In this document: piece after piece, positions 5,467-8,508 of the stretch
How the letters are laid out: each line of letters starts with the position of its first letter
Numbering within the stretch: the stretch's first letter is position 1
Source of the DNA: Desulfurococcales archaeon
GTDB lineage: Archaea > Thermoproteota > Thermoprotei_A > Sulfolobales > NBVN01
Direction: 5' to 3'
Length of the DNA stretch: 8,508 nucleotides
Assembly (NCBI GenBank): GCA_027083115.1
Contig: JALWQN010000026.1
Location: 1-8,508 of the forward strand
Notes under the pieces: generated by a model
Seen by the model: the letters and a program-made list of their open reading frames with translations, nothing else
Databases searched by the model: none
Told to the model about the DNA's origin: nothing
Made by a program: the position numbers and the translations under genes

Positions 5467-7384
5467 AGAAATAAATTATGGTGAATTAGGGCTTAAGGTT
5501 GGTTTGGAGATACATCAGCAACTTAACACAAAACATAAGCTTTTCTGTGCATGCCCTACTCAACTCGCTAGCGATGAAGTTAAGCGTAAGGCGATTGAGA
5601 GATACCTTAAAGCAACTAAGAGTGAGGTTGGAGAGATAGATCCTGCGGCCCTGTATGAGATGAGGAAAGGCAGGAAAATAATTTATGAGGTTCCTGAAGG
5701 TCATGCCTGCCTGGTTGAGATGGATGAAGAACCACCTCATGAACTAAATCAGGAAGCACTAACAATAACCTTAGCTATTGCTAAGGCCCTTCACTCAATC
5801 CCTGTAGACGAGATCTACGTCATGAGGAAAATAGTTATTGACGGCTCTAACACTACAGGATTTCAGAGGACAGCTATAGTTGCTTTAGGTGGTGAAGTAA
5901 GTGATCCTGAAGGAACTGTGAAGATACAGACTATATGTCTGGAGGAGGATGCCGCGAGAAAGGTTTCTGAAGGGAGAGGGTTTATTCGCTACAACATAGA
6001 TCGCTTAGGTATTCCCTTAATAGAAATATCTACAGCCCCTGACATCAGGGATCCTGAGCAGGCGATGAGGGTTGCTTTAAAGCTAGGCCTCCTAATGAGG
6101 TTATCAGGTAAAGTTAAGAGAGGCCTCGGCACCATAAGGCAAGACCTGAACATCTCTATTAAGGGAGGAGTAAAGACTGAAGTTAAGGGAGTCAGTAAGC
6201 TCGAGCTCATCCCTAAAGTAATTAGGTATGAGGTCTTAAGGCAGCTTAACCTTCTTAAAATAAGGGATGAGTTAAGGAAGAGAGGGATTAGTAATGACTC
6301 CGTCAAGAATGAGTTAACGGACATAACCGATATCCTACTCAAATCAAGAAGTAAGCTCGTTATGAGGTCAGTAAAGAAGGGATTGAGGGCCTACGCCATC
6401 AGGTTAAGGGGGTTTAAAGGGATTCTGGGGTGGGAACTACAACCTAACAGAAGGTTTGGGACGGAACTCTCTGATTATGCGAAGGCGTGGGGAGGTGTTC
6501 AGGGAATAATACATAGTGATGAACTCCCCAATTACGGGATAACACAGAAGGTAGTTAATGAAGTATTCAGCTTATTAAACCTCGATCCCTCAAAAGATGC
6601 TTTCCTGTTTGTTCTTGCAGACCATGAGAAGGCTGAGAGAGCTATTAATGCAGTCATTGATAGAGTTAGGAAAGCGTTTCATGAGGTACCTAAAGAAACA
6701 AGGGGGGCTAATCCTGACGGAACAACGAGATATCTTAGACCTCAGCCAGGTGCTGCCAGGATGTATCCAGAAACGGACGTTCCTCCAGTAAGAGTGACTG
6801 AAGACTTACTGAGTGAGGCCGAGAAAATCAGGCCGCCAACGCCTGATGAAATGCTTTCTGAACTCATTAGTAACCATGGGCTCAGTGAAGAGCTTGCTAA
6901 ACAATTAATTAGGGACCCGCACATAACTACTTACTTAGATTTGGTTGCTGAATTACCTAACGTGCAACCACAACTAATAGCTTCAACACTCCTTATTCAC
7001 TTAAAGAGCCTCAAGTCCGAAGGCCTTGACGTAGATAAGGTGGGTGTGGAGGAGCTTAAGCAGTTACTTGCGATGGTTGGTAAGGGGGCAATCGCTAAGG
7101 AAGCAATACCTGAGGTTCTGAAGACTTACTTGAGTAGCAAAGGGAAGAAATCAATTCAGGAGGTGATTAATGAATTCAGTAGCATAACTAAGGAAGAGCT
7201 TGAGAAGATAGTTGAGGAAATTACGGGCCAGTTTAAAGAAGAAATTCGGGCGAGGGGCAATAGGGCCTTCAGCTTCCTTATGGGTAAAGTCATGGCTAAA
7301 GTCAGAGGTAGGGCTGATGGAAAACTTGTTGCTAATGTTGTGAAGGAGAAAATTTCCGAATTAAATAAAACCGGCGGGAGTTGA
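5456..7384 (+). CDS. gatE: Glu-tRNA(Gln) amidotransferase subunit E
   Basis: This is the tRNA-binding and kinase/amidase subunit: it phosphorylates the glutamyl group of Glu-tRNA(Gln) and replaces phosphate with ammonia from GatD. The 642 residues are full length. The GatB/GatE cradle domain starts GLKVGLEIHQQLNTKHKLFC (12-31) and contains the CxC (31-33) of the usual CPT motif, MDEEPP (89-94), CLEEDAARK (161-169) and GIPLIEISTAPDIRDPEQA (185-203). The aspartyl-tRNA synthetase-like insertion that separates GatE from bacterial GatB spans roughly 300-430 (RAYAIRLRGFKGILGWEL; WGGVQGIIHSDELPNYGI). The helical and YqeY-like tRNA-binding tail (about 460-642) ends in VMAKVRGRADGKLVANVV. Presence of gatDE implies Gln-tRNA is made by transamidation with a non-discriminating GluRS, as in known archaea. 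Confidence 0.97.
   Translation: MEDEEINYGELGLKVGLEIHQQLNTKHKLFCACPTQLASDEVKRKAIERYLKATKSEVGEIDPAALYEMRKGRKIIYEVPEGHACLVEMDEEPPHELNQEALTITLAIAKALHSIPVDEIYVMRKIVIDGSNTTGFQRTAIVALGGEVSDPEGTVKIQTICLEEDAARKVSEGRGFIRYNIDRLGIPLIEISTAPDIRDPEQAMRVALKLGLLMRLSGKVKRGLGTIRQDLNISIKGGVKTEVKGVSKLELIPKVIRYEVLRQLNLLKIRDELRKRGISNDSVKNELTDITDILLKSRSKLVMRSVKKGLRAYAIRLRGFKGILGWELQPNRRFGTELSDYAKAWGGVQGIIHSDELPNYGITQKVVNEVFSLLNLDPSKDAFLFVLADHEKAERAINAVIDRVRKAFHEVPKETRGANPDGTTRYLRPQPGAARMYPETDVPPVRVTEDLLSEAEKIRPPTPDEMLSELISNHGLSEELAKQLIRDPHITTYLDLVAELPNVQPQLIASTLLIHLKSLKSEGLDVDKVGVEELKQLLAMVGKGAIAKEAIPEVLKTYLSSKGKKSIQEVINEFSSITKEELEKIVEEITGQFKEEIRARGNRAFSFLMGKVMAKVRGRADGKLVANVVKEKISELNKTGGS
7349..7370 (-). terminator. 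Possible U-rich terminator of the 7392-8024 gene, inside gatE
   Basis: Just past the stop of the minus-strand gene, the minus transcript would read GGTTTTATTTAATTCGGAAA and then ATTTTCTCC, a U-rich stretch of the kind that ends archaeal transcripts. It lies antisense to the last gatE codons, so base composition of that coding sequence may explain it instead. Confidence 0.3.
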
Positions 7385-7391
7385 GGGCGCG

Positions 7392-8024
7392 TTACTTATT
7401 CATGCACCCGAACAGGTCACGAACTAAGTTATTCATTCTATTCCTAAATCCTGTATCAACCTTAAGCAACCAGCTGTAATTCCTCATTACTGTCGGGGAA
7501 GGACTGACCAATTCTCCTAACCCAGCACAATCACCCCTAACAATTAAGGGGACATAAGAAATGCCCTCATACTTGATCCTGTCCGTACTGCTAGTGCCCC
7601 CTAAAATCCCCTTAAGCAGTGATATTGCGGCATTCAGTTCTGCATCATCAATCAGTATGTTTCCCCTCCCTTCATTAATTAAGTGCTCGCCTCTCCTGAA
7701 CCAAGCCACCGGAAAAATAAGTGAAAGCCTGAATTTCTTAAACCTTGTTAAAGAAAACTCGTATCTTGCATTAATGCTCCAATCGAGGGCATCAACCAAC
7801 AACCTCAAAGCCTCCTCTGGCTTATAGAGGGGTTCAACAATTACAGCATCATTACTTGCCTTCGAGCCCTCTCTCATTGGGAAAACCAGGAGGGCTCTCC
7901 TAGCAGGAACCCTAACAGAACTTATGAAGAAAGCATCTATGAGGACAGATTTTCCTGAAGAGAGTAGGAACCTATAGTGCGGTATTGCTAATTTCCCACT
8001 CCTATCTTCCTTTGCTTCACCCAT
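7392..8024 (-). CDS. Hypothetical protein, family not recognised
   Basis: A 210-residue protein from ATG 8024 (an adjacent TTG at 8027 is possible), with AGGTAAGGT just upstream and a box A at about 8057-8066. I do not recognise the family. It has no signal peptide, membrane span, P-loop, zinc cluster or repeat. It looks like a soluble alpha/beta protein: strand-like stretches at 17-37 (YRFLLSSGKSVLIDAFFISS), 43-49 (RALLVFPM), 60-65 and 99-108 (RLSLIFPVAWF), with helices at 69-82 (PEEALRLLVDALDW) and 128-141 (AELNAAISLLKGIL). Later segments SYVPLIVRGDCAGLGEL (156-172) and a basic C-terminal helix TGFRNRMNNLVRDLFGCMNK follow. It carries single cysteines at 166 and 207. Codon use and composition resemble the neighbours, so recent transfer is not suggested. 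It is convergent with gatE, 7 nt apart, and apparently monocistronic. Confidence 0.75.
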   Translation of the reverse strand: MGEAKEDRSGKLAIPHYRFLLSSGKSVLIDAFFISSVRVPARRALLVFPMREGSKASNDAVIVEPLYKPEEALRLLVDALDWSINARYEFSLTRFKKFRLSLIFPVAWFRRGEHLINEGRGNILIDDAELNAAISLLKGILGGTSSTDRIKYEGISYVPLIVRGDCAGLGELVSPSPTVMRNYSWLLKVDTGFRNRMNNLVRDLFGCMNK

Positions 8025-8056
8025 CAAACCTTACCTATAGAAGAAACAACCAACAA

Positions 8057-8066
8057 GATTTATGAA
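8057..8066 (-). promoter_or_regulatory. Box A candidate for the 7392-8024 gene
   Basis: TTCATAAATC on the minus strand predicts initiation near 8034-8036, about 10 nt before ATG 8024. The short leader would contain AGGTAAGGT as a weak SD, the same arrangement as the nop5 and S30e promoters. Confidence 0.4.
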
Positions 8067-8121
8067 TTAGCGTTACTGGATGCCTTAGCGAATATTAATT
8101 AAGTATATACCCAAATAAGGA

Positions 8122-8133
8122 AATTCATTTAAA
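8122..8133 (-). repeat. 12-nt motif shared with the HTH operon promoter
   Basis: AATTCATTTAAA occurs here and at 1711-1722, in the same orientation. In the HTH operon the motif contains box A. Here there is no gene start at the corresponding distance, so it is either chance in AT-rich DNA or a shared binding site. Confidence 0.35.
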
Positions 8134-8194
8134 CCTAGACAGTCCCTTTTCGGCCAAAAATTATTTTTAATCTGTTTCTAACCTATTACCAATG

Positions 8195-8207
8195 AATAAA
8201 ATTTATT
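8195..8207. repeat. Short perfect inverted repeat
   Basis: AATAAA (8195-8200) and TTTATT (8202-8207) flank one base. It is AT-only, so chance is likely; it is listed because it lies about 75 bp upstream of the promoter of the exported-protein gene, where an activator site would be expected. Confidence 0.3.
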
Positions 8208-8280
8208 GTTTTCTAAGGATAAATAAAATGCTCTTGTAATTGCATCTAAGTTAGTTTACGTGAGTTAATTACTTAGGAAA

Positions 8281-8289
8281 AAATTTAAG
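8281..8289 (+). promoter_or_regulatory. Box A promoter of the exported-protein gene
   Basis: AAATTTAAG preceded by AGGAAA (BRE-like) predicts initiation at about 8310-8312, immediately before GAGGTG (8311-8316), the SD 6 nt upstream of ATG 8323. The leader would be only about 11-13 nt. Confidence 0.55.
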
Positions 8290-8322
8290 CTTCTTGGTAA
8301 CTTAGAAATTGAGGTGTATTTA

Positions 8323-8508
8323 ATGAGTTCGAGAAAAGCTGTTTCGAAGGTTGTTAGTGCAGTCATAATTTCGGTTATTGTGACTGGTATTGTTGTTGGT
8401 TTTGGGGCTTACTATGGTGCTGTATCGGCGATAAAGCCAGTAACGAAAACGGTTACGTCAGCATCAACAATAACAACAACAGTTACTTCACCAACAACGA
8501 AAACAGTA
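8323..8508 (+). CDS. Exported, membrane-anchored protein with Thr-rich linker (probable ABC substrate-binding protein), N-terminal fragment
   Basis: The first 62 codons of a gene running off the window. The protein starts MSSRKAVSKVVSAVIISVIV, continues as a hydrophobic segment to about residue 37, then becomes a Thr/Ser/Lys/Pro linker (41-62, nearly half threonine). This layout is typical of crenarchaeal extracytoplasmic substrate-binding proteins of ABC transporters, in which a Thr/Ser-rich, probably glycosylated spacer separates the anchor from the binding domain. Residues K5-A6-V7-S8 fit the class III (prepilin-like) cleavage pattern used by PibD, known for several Sulfolobus sugar-binding proteins. 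SD GAGGTG lies 6 nt before the ATG. The substrate cannot be told because the binding domain is outside the window; another surface protein with the same anchor is possible. Confidence 0.65.
   Translation, partial: MSSRKAVSKVVSAVIISVIVTGIVVGFGAYYGAVSAIKPVTKTVTSASTITTTVTSPTTKTV

Larger units (their letters stand above)
8067..8280. other. AT-rich spacer without a visible gene
   Basis: This spacer between two divergent genes has no convincing ORF (the longest ATG frame I checked, 8192-8239, has 15 codons and no SD), tRNA or C/D-box guide. It holds a promoter-like TTTAAA (8128-8133), a near-palindrome around CGGCC (8147-8160, T-run/GGCC/A-run), a T-rich run (8161-8168) and a perfect 6-1-6 inverted repeat (8195-8207). 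It probably carries regulatory sites for the downstream gene. Confidence 0.4.

Noticed and set aside
8192..8239. 15-codon ORF in the AT-rich spacer.
   Set aside because: No SD, no conserved-looking sequence, and length well within chance for this composition.
8459..8508. ACA/ACG-rich low-complexity run at the right edge, resembling a microsatellite.
   Set aside because: It is in frame and encodes the Thr-rich linker of the exported protein; the codons vary, so it is not a simple tandem repeat.
1..8508. Search for a CRISPR array, insertion sequence, integrase site, tRNA or rRNA gene.
   Set aside because: No regularly spaced repeats, transposase-like protein, cloverleaf-like region or rRNA-like stretch was found; all genes except the 7392-8024 one fit chromosomal families.

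Overview
The window looks like a chromosomal segment of a thermophilic archaeon, most likely a member of the Thermoproteota (Crenarchaeota). It encodes archaeal fibrillarin and Nop5, ribosomal protein S30e, and the archaea-only GatDE amidotransferase. Genes that begin transcription units have TATA-like (box A) elements about 25-45 nt before the start codon and almost no leader, while downstream operon genes have strong Shine-Dalgarno (SD) sites. TTG and GTG starts are used and arginine is mostly AGG/AGA. An order-level assignment (for example Desulfurococcales-like) would be a guess.

Layout. Positions 1-93 (minus) hold the first 31 codons of a winged-helix regulator cut by the window edge. 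Positions 182-1692 (minus) are a two-gene operon: an Xre-like HTH regulator followed by a THEP1-family NTPase, read from a leaderless-type promoter near 1717. Positions 1773-3751 (minus) are the nop5-flpA operon, encoding two of the three proteins of the C/D-box RNA 2'-O-methylation complex. A compact divergent promoter region (3752-3843) separates it from the plus-strand gene for ribosomal protein S30e (3844-4041). Positions 4147-7384 (plus) are gatD-gatE, which overlap by 11 nt and encode the amidotransferase that converts Glu-tRNA(Gln) to Gln-tRNA(Gln). An unrecognised 210-residue protein (7392-8024, minus) converges on gatE with a 7-nt gap. An AT-rich spacer (8028-8322) then leads to the start of an exported, probably ABC-type substrate-binding protein (8323 to the window end).

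Most of the window is translation and rRNA-modification housekeeping: rRNA methylation guides (Nop5/fibrillarin), a small-subunit protein (S30e) and tRNA-Gln charging (GatDE). I do not see an obvious new defence or mobile system, CRISPR array, insertion sequence, tRNA or rRNA. The points most worth a second look are regulatory: a palindrome abutting the gatD GTG start, back-to-back nop5/S30e promoters that leave room for only two TFB sites, a 12-nt motif shared by two minus-strand promoter-like sites, the uncharacterised regulator-NTPase pairing, and the unknown protein beside gatE.
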